Source: Megalonaias nervosa
Lineage: Eukaryota > Mollusca > Bivalvia > Unionida > Unionidae
DNA: 64,000 nt
Reading direction: 5' to 3'
Assembly (NCBI GenBank): GCA_016617855.1
Contig: JAECUM010001706.1
Coordinates: 37,108 to 101,107, forward strand
Under the pieces are notes generated by a model. It had not been told where the DNA came from. It saw only the letters and a list, made by a program, of their open reading frames with translations, and searched no databases. Both the position numbers and the translations under genes were made by a program. Shown one piece after another: positions 36,964 to 47,077 of this stretch. Positions within the stretch are counted from its first letter, which is position 1, and each line of letters begins with the position of its first letter.

Positions 36964-37364
36964 AATTCCACAGTTCTAGTGTCCGAGGAGTCACTGGAAG
37001 TCAGAGGAGTGTCTAAAAGAGGATGGTTAGGGTGATTGTTGGAAGGGGGACTAACGTTGGACACAAGACTCCCGTTGTTGTTTCCGTTGGAGGAATATTT
37101 CAGAGACGGATTGGAAAGAAGGAAACCAATGCAACTGCTAAGTAAAATGGTCCACAATTGTTTGTCTCCTTGTTGCAAACTCAGATTGGCAATGGCAGCA
37201 CCGATGACACAATACACCACAAAGATTTGGCAGAAAAAGACGATTTGCGTTTTAGGCACACGTTCTCCATACCAGACCCACAAGGATTGCTTTTGTAGAT
37301 CTTGCAGAGAAGAACTGGGGGAAGGAGTGGTCACTGTAGTAGCTGAGGGTGTGTTGAAGGGCAT
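36960..37364 (-). CDS. Small two-helix membrane protein
   Basis: About 134 residues from MPFNTPSATTVT (ATG at 37364-37362). The N-terminus is Ser/Thr/Pro-rich. Two hydrophobic segments follow, at about residues 36-55 (FFCQIFVVYCVIGAAIANL) and 68-81 (LWTILLSSCIGFLL), with a polar Asn/Ser-rich tail. Role unknown; a protein of this shape sits between integrase and penton in both this element and relic 1. A TATAAAA motif at 37377-37383, over the end of the integrase gene, may be its promoter. Its stop overlaps the penton ATG by four bases. No lesion is seen. Confidence 0.75.
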   Translation of the reverse strand: MPFNTPSATTVTTPSPSSSLQDLQKQSLWVWYGERVPKTQIVFFCQIFVVYCVIGAAIANLSLQQGDKQLWTILLSSCIGFLLSNPSLKYSSNGNNNGSLVSNVSPPSNNHPNHPLLDTPLTSSDSSDTRTVEL

Positions 37365-37369
37365 GATGA

Positions 37370-38693
37370 TCACTTCTTTTTATAGTCAATGAGTTGCGAA
37401 GCGTCGATCCAAGAGTCAAAACTGGGAGGATATCCTTTCCAACGCACTTTGACTTCTTTGACACGTCGTTTTCCCACTTTTCGGGTTCTTCGACCGAGAA
37501 TGCTTTCGATCTCGTACACGTCGTCTTCTTTTTTGGTCACACGTTGTAACTCGGGCAAGTAAAATGTTCCTTTTAACACTTCCCCGTTCATGTCTTCCAA
37601 TTTATAGACAGGAGGATAACGGCCACGCACTCGTTCAGTGACACGAAACAATTCGGTGGTCCAGCTGGGTAAGTAACCTTTGTCGAAAGTGCGTTTTGGT
37701 TTTGCCAATGCGTACGCAATCTCCTGATGCCAACACTCCACCTTTCTTGGGGACAGTCACTGTTGGGGACGTACCAAACAGACGCTCGAAGACGGCCACT
37801 TCGTTGTCAGCAGTCACTTCTTGGGGGGCACGTCCGATGCTCCGATGGAAAGATTGGTTGTACGATTGGACGAGGTGTGGCAAGACGTCGATGTACTTGA
37901 AAGTGTGTTGATGCGTAAAATATTTCCACATGCATTCTTTCAAGGTACGTTGAAAACGTTCCACGATGCTGGCTTTGGTTTCTGGATTCTCGGTGGTAAA
38001 AAAATGTAAGTCACATTTCTTCAATTCTTTTTGGAAAGCTTGGTTCAGAAATTCGGTACCTTTGTCAGTTTGCCATCGAAGAGGGTGGCGCCCACTTTGT
38101 TTCAACACCAGTTGGAGGGCTCGCACTAACTCACTGCTCGATTTGGAAGTCAATGGCTCGACCCAAACAAATTTTGGAAAAGACGTCGATGACACAACAC
38201 AAATATTTGTAACCACGATTGTAGGTGGCCAAATGAGAGACATCGGCTAAATCGGCTTGCCATTGATGATCGATGCCTTCCACTCGGGTGAGACTTCTGG
38301 AAAATTTTCGTCGAATGGGTTTTTGTAAGGTGTACGTGGCTTGTTCTTGTAACCAGCGTAGCACTTGAGGTGAACGAACACTTTTCAGTCGAGTTTTGGC
38401 AGCACGATACAATTTCTGAACTCCTCCGTAACCTGCGGAATGGGATGGATCGTAGTAAATGCTGGCTAACAACTTCTCCACTTTTTTTTTTAAATAAGTG
38501 ATCCACTCTTCGCTGATGGTACTCTGAAGTGGTTTAGAAACGGCCTCACGTGTCCGATGTGCCACAGGAGTAGAAGTCGAAGGTAGTTTTGGTGATAGTG
38601 GTGGTGGTGGTAATGGAATGGCTTTGGTCTTCTTTTTTTCACTTCTGCTTTCCCTTCTTTCTTTTTCACTTCTGTCGAAGGTGGAGTGGACAT
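37370..38693 (-). pseudogene. Retrovirus-like DDE integrase with C-terminal chromodomain, frameshifted
   Basis: Catalyses insertion of the element. The ATG at 38693 opens MSTPPSTEVKKKEGKAEVKK; a shift near 38650 leads into the main frame. That frame has IYYDPSHSAGYGGVQKLYRA (N-terminal domain) and WQADLADVSHLA with the first Asp. A second shift at about 38165-38190 leads to WQTDKGTEFLN (second Asp) and ETKASIVERFQRTLKE (the Glu). A third near 37680-37705 leads to FRVTERVRGRYPPVYKLED and a chromodomain, YEIESILGRR...VRWKGYPPSFDSWI, ending at 37370. All DDE residues are intact but in different frames. This integrase type is shared by Polintons, Ginger transposons and Gypsy elements. Confidence 0.92.
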
Positions 38694-38699
38694 AATCTT

Positions 38700-39164
38700 T
38701 TAAACCCAAGCTTTAAGTTCTCGTTGCGGTGTAGGGGAAGGGGTCAACAAGGACGCTGCAATCTTACTGGGGATGGGAGCTGCTGACGGTGTTTGAAAGA
38801 CTTCTCTTGCCTCTTCTTACTCAAGCAGCCGTGGGGCTGAATCTGTCTTGACCACTGGGAGTGGTAGTGGTTGTGGTGGTGAACTTTTCATCAGGGCCTT
38901 AAAATCTTTCAGAGTGGGTAGAGCTGTTTCGTCTAAAGCTTTCTGGTGAAAGAGTTGCAGTCGTTGCAACAATTGACCGTACCGTTACGATTTTTCCGTT
39001 TCTGACAAATCGCTGCGATCCATCAAGGATTGCAATTCGTGTTGTAACTGGGACATCTCGGTCAAATGAGGATTGGGAGGTAAATGTGGGGTCCATTGTT
39101 CTTGCCAACGATGGTATTCCATCCATCGTTTGTAAGGCACTAAAGCTAGTTTTCGTCCTTCCAT
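38700..39164 (-). pseudogene. Polinton accessory protein, two in-frame stops
   Basis: The ATG at 39164-39162 opens MEGRKLALVPYKRWMEYHRW, followed by a helical charged region (LTEMSQLQHELQSLMDRSDL). Two stops in frame (38987-38985 and 38819-38817) interrupt it; the frame ends at 38700, seven bases before the integrase ATG. Proteins starting with a LVPYxKY-like motif and this helical pattern recur beside Polinton capsid genes in invertebrates; their function is unknown to me. Two ATAAAAG-type motifs lie upstream at 39211-39217 and 39229-39235. Confidence 0.65.
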
Positions 39165-39236
39165 TGGATTTCAAGGATCACGTCTGAGATCTTTTGACTC
39201 CAGAGGTCCCTTTTATCTTCTTGGATCTTTTTATCT

Positions 39237-39691
39237 TCATCCTCCCAGGATGTTTCCCAATAGTCCTTTCAGCAAGGGTGCTCCTATTGTTCCCATTACT
39301 CCTTTCAGTAAGGGTCCTCCTATTGTGCCCATTACTCCTTTCAGTAACATGGGGGAAAAAGGAAAAATTCCTCCGCGTTGCACCAACATCTTTTTCTTTT
39401 GACCAATGGGTATTTTCTTTTGGACCGTTTGGCGAAGAACGTGTCGATGTTTGGCTAAGAATTCTTTCTGGTGTTTAGACAAAGGTATCGTGCCTTTCAA
39501 GACATTCAGACAACATTCGCACACGGTATCGATGACGTCTTTGGAGGCAGTTTGAATGAGTTTTTTTCGCATGGGTGGAGGAGCTTTGGACAGGACGGAC
39601 AACATGTCCCAATGTTTGGCTAACGAGGTGGCAGTCCTTTCCTTTTCCTTCCTTTGGGGGTAGAAGAGGAACGTCTTTTTGGGGGTGACAT
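39237..39691 (-). pseudogene. Basic helical protein, paralogue 2 (CLNVLKG family), one frameshift
   Basis: The ATG at 39691-39689 starts MSPPKRRSSSTPKGRKRKG, a Lys/Arg-rich leader. That frame stops at 39620. A shift between 39622 and 39660 leads into the frame with LAKHWDMLSVLSKAPPPMRK, ECCLNVLKGTIPLSKHQKEF and KKKMLVQRGGIFPF. It ends with three repeats of LLKG(V/L)(M/L)G(T/N)I, stopping at 39237. This helical protein with a KKK-hVQRGG motif is a common companion of Polinton capsid genes; function unknown, perhaps DNA or core binding. It is related to the gene at 40564-41073. Confidence 0.75.
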
Positions 39692-39787
39692 CTTTCTCGG
39701 TTGGTTCGTTGGTTCCGTGGCACACAGCAAAAAAAAATCCACTAACGTCGATGACTTGTCACACGGTCTTTTATCCATTTTTGGGGA

Positions 39788-39985
39788 CTATCGCTTCGTC
39801 ATAAATGTGACGATGTGTTTTCCAAAATCACCAAAGAATCCTCCTCTTTGGTGGCTCCTCTTTTTCTTTGGACAAGTGTGTCTTTTCTGGGGGTGACGTC
39901 TATTTTTGGCTAAGCGATTTTTTGGTTGATGAAACTGTCCTTTTCTTTTTCCTTTTTGGACATTAGAACGACGATGAGGAGACAT
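39788..39985 (-). CDS. Short Arg/Lys-rich protein, copy A
   Basis: 65 residues from MSPHRRSNVQKGKRKGQFHQ (ATG 39985-39983), ending with QRGGFFGDFGKHI. It matches the leader and the QRGG region of paralogue 2 with the helical middle missing, so it looks like an internally deleted duplicate. An ATAAAAG motif lies upstream (40033-40039). It could encode a protamine-like DNA-binding peptide, or be just a duplication relic. Confidence 0.5.
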   Translation of the reverse strand: MSPHRRSNVQKGKRKGQFHQPKNRLAKNRRHPQKRHTCPKKKRSHQRGGFFGDFGKHIVTFMTKR

Positions 39986-40086
39986 CTTTTGATGCACAAC
40001 ATACACTAAAGTCCATGGCTTGACATGTGTCCTTTTATCTTATTTTGGCTAGTGGTCATAGATTTAAATAGATTTAAGAGTTTTGA

Positions 40087-40290
40087 TCATGTGTGGTAAT
40101 AAAAGACTAGGAAACCATCCTCCTCTTTGGTGACTTCTTCTTTTCTTTCAACGAGTGTGTCTTTTCTGGGGTGACGTCGATGTTTGACTAAGTGTTTCTT
40201 TGGATGACGAGACTGTCCTTTTCTTTTTCCTTTTCCTTTTTGGACAGAAGAACGACGATGGTGACGGTGTGCACTTCCTGGTGGGGACAT
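40087..40290 (-). CDS. Short Arg/Lys-rich protein, copy B
   Basis: 67 residues, MSPPGSAHRHHRRSSVQKGK then KGKRKGQSRHPKKHLVKHRR. Closely related to copy A in both leader and spacing. The Gly-Gly of the QRGG motif is lost and the C-terminus is changed. A TATAAAA box at 40344-40350 precedes it by about 55 bases. It is either the element's condensing protein or decaying duplicate DNA. Confidence 0.5.
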   Translation of the reverse strand: MSPPGSAHRHHRRSSVQKGKGKRKGQSRHPKKHLVKHRRHPRKDTLVERKEEVTKEEDGFLVFYYHT

Positions 40291-40433
40291 CTTTGGGCGT
40301 TCAGGAGCACAACAACACTAAACCTATCGTTTGCCTCAGGTCTTTTTATACTAGAATGCGTCGCCTCTGATTGTCTTTACGTCGTATCAACTTGATGTCA
40401 GGCATCACACGTCTTGAAGGAGTTCGCAACGGA

Positions 40434-41073
40434 CTAAATCGGGACAGTTCTTGCTTGGACAAATCTAGTAAACTCTATAACACACCCGTTCTCTCTTGGA
40501 CTTTGATTTTGGGGGCAGGTACTTTGTGAGCAGCGGCCACTGCCGCTAAAGAGGAAGAGGGTGTCACCGCTGAGGAGAATTTTTTGGAGACGCTCTCTTG
40601 CGGGTAGAAGCTGTTTTCTGTGGACTTTTCTTTTTCTTTTTCTGAGGCTGTGACCTGGTCTTGACACCGTTGCTTTTTTTCCTTTTCTTCTGGGTACGTT
40701 TGGGCGTGGCTTTTTTCTTGGGCAGAACTTTGGGAGCATTGGGATCCCATTTTAAGAGGGAAGGAATGATGACACCTCCTAGAGAACCGCTTCTTCCAGG
40801 TTTCAAAATGATTTGCTTTTTGGTTTGAGTGTCAGTGCGAGAATCGGATAACTGCGTCAAGGCTACTTTGTTTCTCTCAAACAAACGTTTGGTTTGATGT
40901 GGAATCTGAATGATGCCTTGTAGTAATCGACGTGCTGTCACCGTAAACCATCGTAAGACTTTTTTGAGACTAGCTTCTAAGACACGAGCACGTATTTGTG
41001 CATTGTTTTCGCGACTGATACCGTACAAGGCACGAATCATTTTCATGGGAAGATGAGACTGAAGGGACGTCAT
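40434..41073 (-). pseudogene. Basic helical protein, paralogue 1 (CLNVLKG family), C-terminal frameshift
   Basis: The start is the ATG at 41073-41071 (MTSLQSHLPMKMIRALYGIS), 40 bases after a TATAAAA box at 41112-41118. Residues 50-110, with RRLLQGIIQIPHQTKRLFER and KKQIILKPGRSGSLGG, align with ECCLNVLKGTIPLSKHQKEF and KKKMLVQRGG of the gene at 39237-39691, so the two are paralogues. A Lys-rich tail follows. This frame ends at 40564. Another frame carries on with SSAVTPSSSLAAVAAAHKVP and ends near 40475, so the true C-terminus was probably longer. Function unknown; probably a virion core or DNA-binding protein. Confidence 0.65.
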
Positions 41074-41138
41074 GTTGACGATGTGTGAGACAGAGCCAAA
41101 GTGACCGAGGTTTTTATAGACTTTTTTGGTGATTGTGA

Positions 41139-41870
41139 TTAAGTCGACGAAGGGGACGTGTACACGACAGGCCCTCCGTCTTGGCACCAGTGGTGAAACA
41201 GATGGGTACGAAATCGCAAATAATCGGGAGTGGTGGGTTTTAAATCCACGAGTAAATAAGCGTGTGGGGTTTGAGTGGCATCGTCGTACGCATGAGTCAG
41301 CCAAGGTGTTCCTAACTGTTTGGCTACGACTTGCACTTGCGATTTATCTCTAGGGCTGTTAAACAACACCACGTAATGAGCATTGAGACTGATGGTACGA
41401 TGGGCTTTACTTTGTTGAAACAAATTTTGAGTAATGTAAATGATGACACTGGCATTACGATGATGCCCTTTGCGCGTAAACCAGAGTTTAGTTTCTTCTT
41501 CGTCTTCTCCTAACATGTCGTCAAAAATAACCAGATGGGTTTGACTAGGGTCAGACACGATCCCGTCATATTCGCCAGGAATGCCTTCCACAAAGATGAT
41601 GGAATCGCCTTGACTTTCTCGCAGAAGGCTGTACGTCGATTGCCACTCTTTGTAACACCAAACGATTCGTTGAGGTGGACGATCGATCAAATGATGTTTA
41701 TGTTCGATCAAACGTTTGACAAATTCGGTTTTGCCTGAACCGCTAGGTCCGGCAATGAGCATGTTAAAGGATTGGCGAAGATACAAGGCCTCCCAACTAG
41801 TCCCATCCACGTGTTCGTCAATGACTTTGACAGTGGAGGAAGAGGGAGCAGAAACAGTAGAGGTAGCCAT
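41139..41870 (-). CDS. FtsK/HerA-type genome-packaging ATPase (A32-like), intact
   Basis: Would pump the element's DNA into the capsid. The 243-residue frame is complete from MATSTVSAPSSSTVKVIDEH. Walker A is GPSGSGKT (about residues 41-48) and Walker B is HLVIFDDML (about 111-119). A sensor-like stretch VIIYITQN follows at about 141-148. This matches the A32-like packaging ATPases of Polintons and poxviruses in motif and size. It is the first large gene of the element and the only hallmark gene here with no lesion. A TATAAAA box lies about 50 bases upstream (41921-41927). Its 3' end runs on into the spacer before the next gene. Confidence 0.93.
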   Translation of the reverse strand: MATSTVSAPSSSTVKVIDEHVDGTSWEALYLRQSFNMLIAGPSGSGKTEFVKRLIEHKHHLIDRPPQRIVWCYKEWQSTYSLLRESQGDSIIFVEGIPGEYDGIVSDPSQTHLVIFDDMLGEDEEETKLWFTRKGHHRNASVIIYITQNLFQQSKAHRTISLNAHYVVLFNSPRDKSQVQVVAKQLGTPWLTHAYDDATQTPHAYLLVDLKPTTPDYLRFRTHLFHHWCQDGGPVVYTSPSST

Positions 41871-41920
41871 AGTAGTGCAAGAAATGTCACTTTTGACACG
41901 AGGACAGAAAAGACAAGAGT

Positions 41921-41927
41921 TTTTATA
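41921..41927 (-). promoter_or_regulatory. Class-1 TATAAAA promoter motif before the ATPase (one of about eight)
   Basis: On the minus strand, AAAAAAGTATAAAAACTC. Similar ATAAAA(A/G) motifs precede other genes at 42241-42247, 41112-41118 (AAAAAAGTCTATAAAAACC), 40344-40350, 40033-40039, 39769-39775, 39211-39217 and 37377-37383, mostly 40-80 bases before the ATG. The repeated placement supports separate promoters for each gene. They are absent before penton, pX-like and capsid genes, which may share an upstream one. Confidence 0.6.
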
Positions 41928-41956
41928 CTTTTTTCAGCACACGTTTATTGTCATCT

Positions 41957-42200
41957 TTAATTGTGAACAACACGAAAGACAAAAATACATATAATCCAAA
42001 TGGTTAAGTACATGAATATAAGACACATCAAAACGATCATAGTGGAATATAAACAAGTCTCTGTACAACATTTGTGGGGATCAAGAGGTGGAATTGTAGG
42101 GACAGTGTGTAATGTTCTTAGAGTCTCTACACTCCTTGGCACAGTCACACAAGTGCCTTCCCGGAATGGTCTTTCGGGGATGTCGATAACTGTCCTGTCC
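41957..42200 (-). CDS. Possible small single-span membrane protein at the right end
   Basis: An open frame on the minus strand ends at 41957 with a hydrophobic segment (STMIVLMCLIFMYLTIWIIC) and a short basic tail. Upstream it is Pro-rich and has a CCTETC cluster. No ATG is found until inside the hydrophobic part; an alternative GTG lies at 42148. A TATAAAA motif at 42241-42247 lies just inside the ITR edge. Either the start codon is mutated or this is chance. Single-span proteins at this place occur in some relatives, so it is listed as tentative. Confidence 0.35.
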
Positions 42201-42259
42201 TGTCCTGAAGGGAGTGGTTCTTCTGGGAGTGGTAGTCCGTTTTTATACTTCTTTTTATT

Positions 42260-44219
42260 AAATTCAATTCACCTACCTACCTACCTACCTACCTACCTAC
42301 AGTATCGCTTATTCAGGTCAGCCAGTTCAGTGACGTCACTGAAGCTAGAAATTTTGAGGATATAAATATAGACTTGGGTTTTCCACAGGTTGTAGCTATA
42401 AATAGATACTAGGTCTAAATGAAAAATGTGATTCGCGTTCGTGTTCGTCTGTTGCCATTATTCACCTAGTTTTGAGTAAAGTGACGTCATTGAAGCTGAA
42501 AAGTTTGAGACTATAAATATAGACTTGGGTTTTCCACAGGTTGTAGCTATAAATAGATGAAAGGATGAGAAAAAGAAGAAAAATGTACTGTAGAAGATGA
42601 GGTGCTGGTGAAGAAGAAGAAGGGAGGAAAGTAGAAGAAAACTAAACGACCCCATTCAGGGCCACTCATATGTCTCGAAAAGATGTCTACTCCCTCTTGC
42701 CTAACAATTTTTAGTTGTTGTATAATTTATATGTAATGGCTCAATCCATTGCCTCAAAAAGATTTACTCTTTCTTGCCTAAAAAATTTTTAGTTGTTATA
42801 TAATTTATGTTTAACTCACAAAAACATTATTTATGTCTCGAAAAGATGTCTACTCTCTCTTGCCTAAAATTTTTAGTTGTTGTATAATTTATGTGTAATG
42901 GGTCAATCCATTGCCTCAAAAAGATTTACTCTTTCTTGCCTAAAATTTTTTTTAGCTGTTATATTATTTATGTTTAACTCACAAAAACATTATTCTCTGT
43001 TGCAAGTGTCCAGTACCGTGACGTCACCCTACCTGTTCCATTCCTATTGTTCCCATACAAAATTCCCATTGACGCTATAGTGTCCCAGGGTGTGCCATTT
43101 GACGCTTTAAATCTTGACGCTATAGTACAAAGTTGGGTCCCATAATGCTAATTCCCATTGACACTATAAATCTTGACGCTATAGTAGAAAAAGTAGGGTC
43201 CCGCAATGCTAATTCCCATTGATGCTATAGTATCGCTTATTTTAATTTTTTATTTACAATTTTTCAGTTTCCGCGAAGGTCGATATGAGTTTAAATAATT
43301 TCAGTACTACCTTAAGTCTTGGTAACATTTTAAAAATTTATCTATGGATTATTTTTAGTCTCCGCTAAAGTTCGGTGCAATTTCAGAATTTAGTGCTACA
43401 CTTTGTCTTTGCCATTTCTGACAACCAAAACATCTGGCTAGTTATCAGTTTCCATTCAAGTCCGCAAAATTTTTCGGAAATTTAGTGCAATATTTTAAGT
43501 CACAGCAATCTGAATACAATCTTCCGGAGTTTTTCTCAGTCTCCACTAGAGTTTGGGACATTTTGGTAATCTTAGTACTACTTTTAGACTAAACAAATAT
43601 AATTTAATCTTCTGGGATATGTTCAGTCTCCGTTAAATTCTGGGACAATTTCGTAATTTTAGCGTTACTTTTAGTCACAGTCATTTGAATATTAATGTTC
43701 TAGATTTTCTCAGTCTCCACTGTAGTCCGGGACAATGTCATAATTTTAGGACTACTTTTAGTCTAAACCAATGTAACCTAATGTTCAGGGACATGTTTAG
43801 TCTCCGTTAAAATCTGGGACAATATCGTAATTTTAGCGTTACTTTTAGTCACATCCATTTTGGCGTTAGTCTTTTCCTTGATTTTAACTATTTATAGCAT
43901 CATTATAATTATGCAAATTTATGAACACCGTCAACATAATTTCAGGTCTAGGTAATGCTTTATATATAAATCTCGAACTTGTATTAGTATATGTCTGTCT
44001 CAGTTTCTATTGTGTTTGTCTCTGCCTAGGGTGGTCGTCACGCTTATTCAGGTCAGTTCCTTGCTACATTGTTACCAATCTCCAGTACCATCATTAATCT
44101 TGAAGGCCCTATCGTCCCAGGCTGTGCCATTTGGACCTATACATCTTGGGCCCATATCGTCCCAGGGTGTGCTTTTGGGCCTCTAAATCGTGGGGCCAAA
44201 TCGTCCCAGGGTTAATTTC
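42260..44219 (-). repeat. Right inverted terminal repeat of the Polinton (1.96 kb)
   Basis: Reverse complement of 29036-30834. It holds in mirrored order (CCTA)n at 42271-42300, the doubled CRE/TATA block (42331-42560), a unit of about 170 bp present twice (42660-42830 and 42832-43000) but once on the left, ACTATAGCGTC modules (43055-43240), the 87-bp array (43250-43860) and CCTGGGACGAT modules (44090-44219). Small ORFs in both arms are identical by descent from the repeat and not evidence of genes. Confidence 0.95.
42331..42560 (+). promoter_or_regulatory. Doubled CRE + TATA promoter-like block in the right ITR
   Basis: TGACGTCA at 42331-42338 is followed by TATAAATA at 42361-42368. TGACGTCA at 42482-42489 is followed by TATAAATA at 42512-42519. 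The spacing is the same in both (22 bp between). Each is followed by GACTTGGGTTTTCCACAGG and a second TATAAATAG. A third CRE lies at 43019-43026. They point outwards to the right end. One CRE is part of the 12-bp palindrome AGTGACGTCACT. Confidence 0.6.
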
Positions 44220-44460
44220 CTTCTTTGGGCTCATGAGGGCCAAATCATCCCCTATTACTACTGATACATTCACATATACATAAATATACATTCACAACGT
44301 ACATATACAGTCACACATATATACATACATATATACAAACACACATACATGCATGTACATTCACACATACATACATATACATTCACGCATAGATGCATAT
44401 ACATTTACACATACAGAGATACAAACAAACATACATAAACAGATACATATAATAACGAAT
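44220..44460. repeat. Possible end remnant, then TACATTCACACA-like satellite
   Basis: 44220-44263 continues the GGGCC...ATC module style of the right ITR (GAGGGCCAAATCATCCCC) but has no left counterpart. From 44265 the same satellite as at 28944-29035 follows. From 44460 to 46820 I see nothing beyond chance ORFs. Confidence 0.65.
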
Positions 44461-46823
44461 TATACTGTATGTTACAGTTCTACCAAAAGCGAAATTGCAC
44501 GTTATATTACCGGCCACAGCACTATACTGAGATAAAAAAAAAAAAGTAAGACGACGGGAAGCTCTTGAGATTTAGTTGCCAAGATTTATTTATTCTTCCG
44601 ATAGTTGAACAGTCAAGATCTGATGAAAAAACGAAAGAAAGAATGCACACTTGTAGTTGTAGTTCGGCTTATTATTTATGTGCCTGCAGACTTCAAAATG
44701 GAAAGGTACACGCATGTGGTGTACCTTTAAAAACGCTCAAATGCCAATGAATTCGCGTATATATGTCGCAGGAGCTGATAGTATTATTTATGTTTAATAA
44801 ATGGCTGTACTGACTTATTGTAACTGAGAGTGACTTCAAAGAAAATGTTTCAATATAACAGAAGGGCACATCAAAATCAGAGGTCTTCTCTCAGTTTCTA
44901 TCTACCGCCATCGTTGTGAACAATGGTTGGTGGGAATAAAATCCACACAAAATGTCTTGTGTCGCGTTCCATTGATAAATGATCTCATCATAATTTATAT
45001 TTACTTATAAGTGTGATATCTTGCCTGTTTTGATGACGGTATTTTCTGAATAGACACTCATTTCTAGCACTTCATGAAGGGCAGGTCTTGCAGCTTTTTA
45101 TTTATAGATTTGTCTTGGTTACTTAGAGAGGCTTTTGCTACATAAATTACCAACCATATAACGTTTGGGTCGTGGAAGATAGCGCTGGGAATATTTTGTG
45201 TAAAATTACCCGACCCTGAAATAGCTTGAAAGAAATATATTTTAGCTCTAATTTATTAGTAAAACAGAACATATTACATCATTATATCAGTTTTAAAAAA
45301 AGAACAGAAAAAAGACAAGACACAAAATCAAATAAAGTTGACCCTAAGGCAAAATAAACACCAAAATAGTCTGGTTCAAAAGAAACTCCCGGCCCTCAGA
45401 AGAAAATTAAACGGTCGATCTCTAATACCTTATCCCTTCATCATTCACCAGTATAGATCACATAATTATGCTTCAAGTGTGCCGAAGCTAACTATGTCAG
45501 TCTGATTTTGGACCTTTCTCTTTCTCTCTTTACTCACTCGTGCATATTTGTATATTTTTTTATCTACCGCTATCGCCGTTTCATTATTTGTTTTGACAGT
45601 GTGCATGTTGCCATACATCAAATACAAATCGGTGTTTTGACAATGGACATGGTTTTTTACTGTTGCAATATGTATTGCCCTTAAAAATGCAAAAAAATAA
45701 TGTCCTTTGCGTTAAGCGTTTGTTTGTAAACATAATAACAGATTATCAAATGCAAGAAGATAAGAACCGCTGCATTGCACAAGGGACGTAAATCATCCAT
45801 GATCTATCTGTTTCCTACAGTTATTTCTCCTTTAATACAAACTTTTAGGTCATCGAGTTTGAACAGATTTTGAGAGACCTACGAATAATAATTATGCAGT
45901 CTTGTATCTGATTGGTTGCAGAAATTTGATGAAAAAATCAATGCCATTAAGTATATCAGACGAGGTTCATAATGGGAGACATCTGTCCATGAAAAATCAG
46001 AAATCTAGCTTCTGATTTGGTTGAACTTATTTTTTGGGGGCGTTTAATTTCAAGCAGAATGTAATTAAACTGTTGTTTTCTTTAAACACTATAAAGAAAG
46101 AGGTTCGACCAAATTAGATGCTAAATTACCGAATTAGCAAGGACAGATGCCACTCATTCTACATAAAAAATGCAAAATTATCAACGAAATTATACAAAAC
46201 AAATTAAAAAGAAAAATTCAGTGAAAATGGACAATAAAAGAATGAAAGTCAGTATCTTATTTACAAATGCACTAACATCTGCATTCTGTAAACATAATTT
46301 AAATGAATAGGTGCATAATTTTCAATGTCATGTATATATTTGTGGATATAAATAAGATGCTATAGAAAATAAAAAAGCTGCGAAAGATAAAGATTTGAGA
46401 ACAAGAGGACGTTATGTACAAAATAAATTAGGTACGTTTTTGAGAAGAAATTACAGTTTTCTGTAGATTGGAATCATACATCACACAAGTTTAACCATTT
46501 TGTTCTTGTACTTTGTAAATAGATGTTTTTTTTTTCAAATTAAAGCCAATTTTTTAAAATGTTTATTTACTTGTTTAATACAATTTTAAGTAATGCAAGT
46601 TATGTTTGGTCTTAGATACGTGTATCTACCGGTACAATGTTTAGCACTCTAAATTATAAAGTTAATAAGGCTTTATTTTAACACCGAAAATTCACAGAAA
46701 GATATAAACGTTATATAATCTGACTTTTGTATTTCTTTTGCTTCAGACTATTATGCCGTTTTCCCTAGGAATCTTGTACAAAGATGCATACCCTGAACCA
46801 CCGCTTTAAGGTACTCTTCATTC

Positions 46824-47077
46824 GTTGTTGTTGTTGTTGTAGGGCTTAACGCCACCCTTCAGCACACGATAGGCTATACACGGCGGCCAGTATTAATGGT
46901 GGAGGGAGAAACCGGGAAATCCCCGGAAAGAACCACCGACCCACGAGAAGCTACTGGCAAGCTTTCTCACATATCCACATTCGCCGAATCCGAGACTCGA
47001 ACCCACGCAGCCAGAGGTGAGATGGCAGTGACCCGTAACGGAGAGCGCTTTAGACCACTCGGCCACTCGGGGCCCCC
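46824..47077 (-). mobile_element. tRNA-headed SINE (family 2), copy 2
   Basis: On the minus strand it reads GGCCGAGTGGTCTAAAGCGC (A-box region, Leu/Ser-tRNA-like), GGTTCGAGTCTCGG (B-box), then the conserved body AAGCTTGCCAGTAGCTTCTC and GGTCGGTGGTTC. It ends GGCGTTAAGCCCTACAAC with a (CAA)n tail. The same family is at 49824-50076. 47078-48050 holds nothing I can name. Confidence 0.9.
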
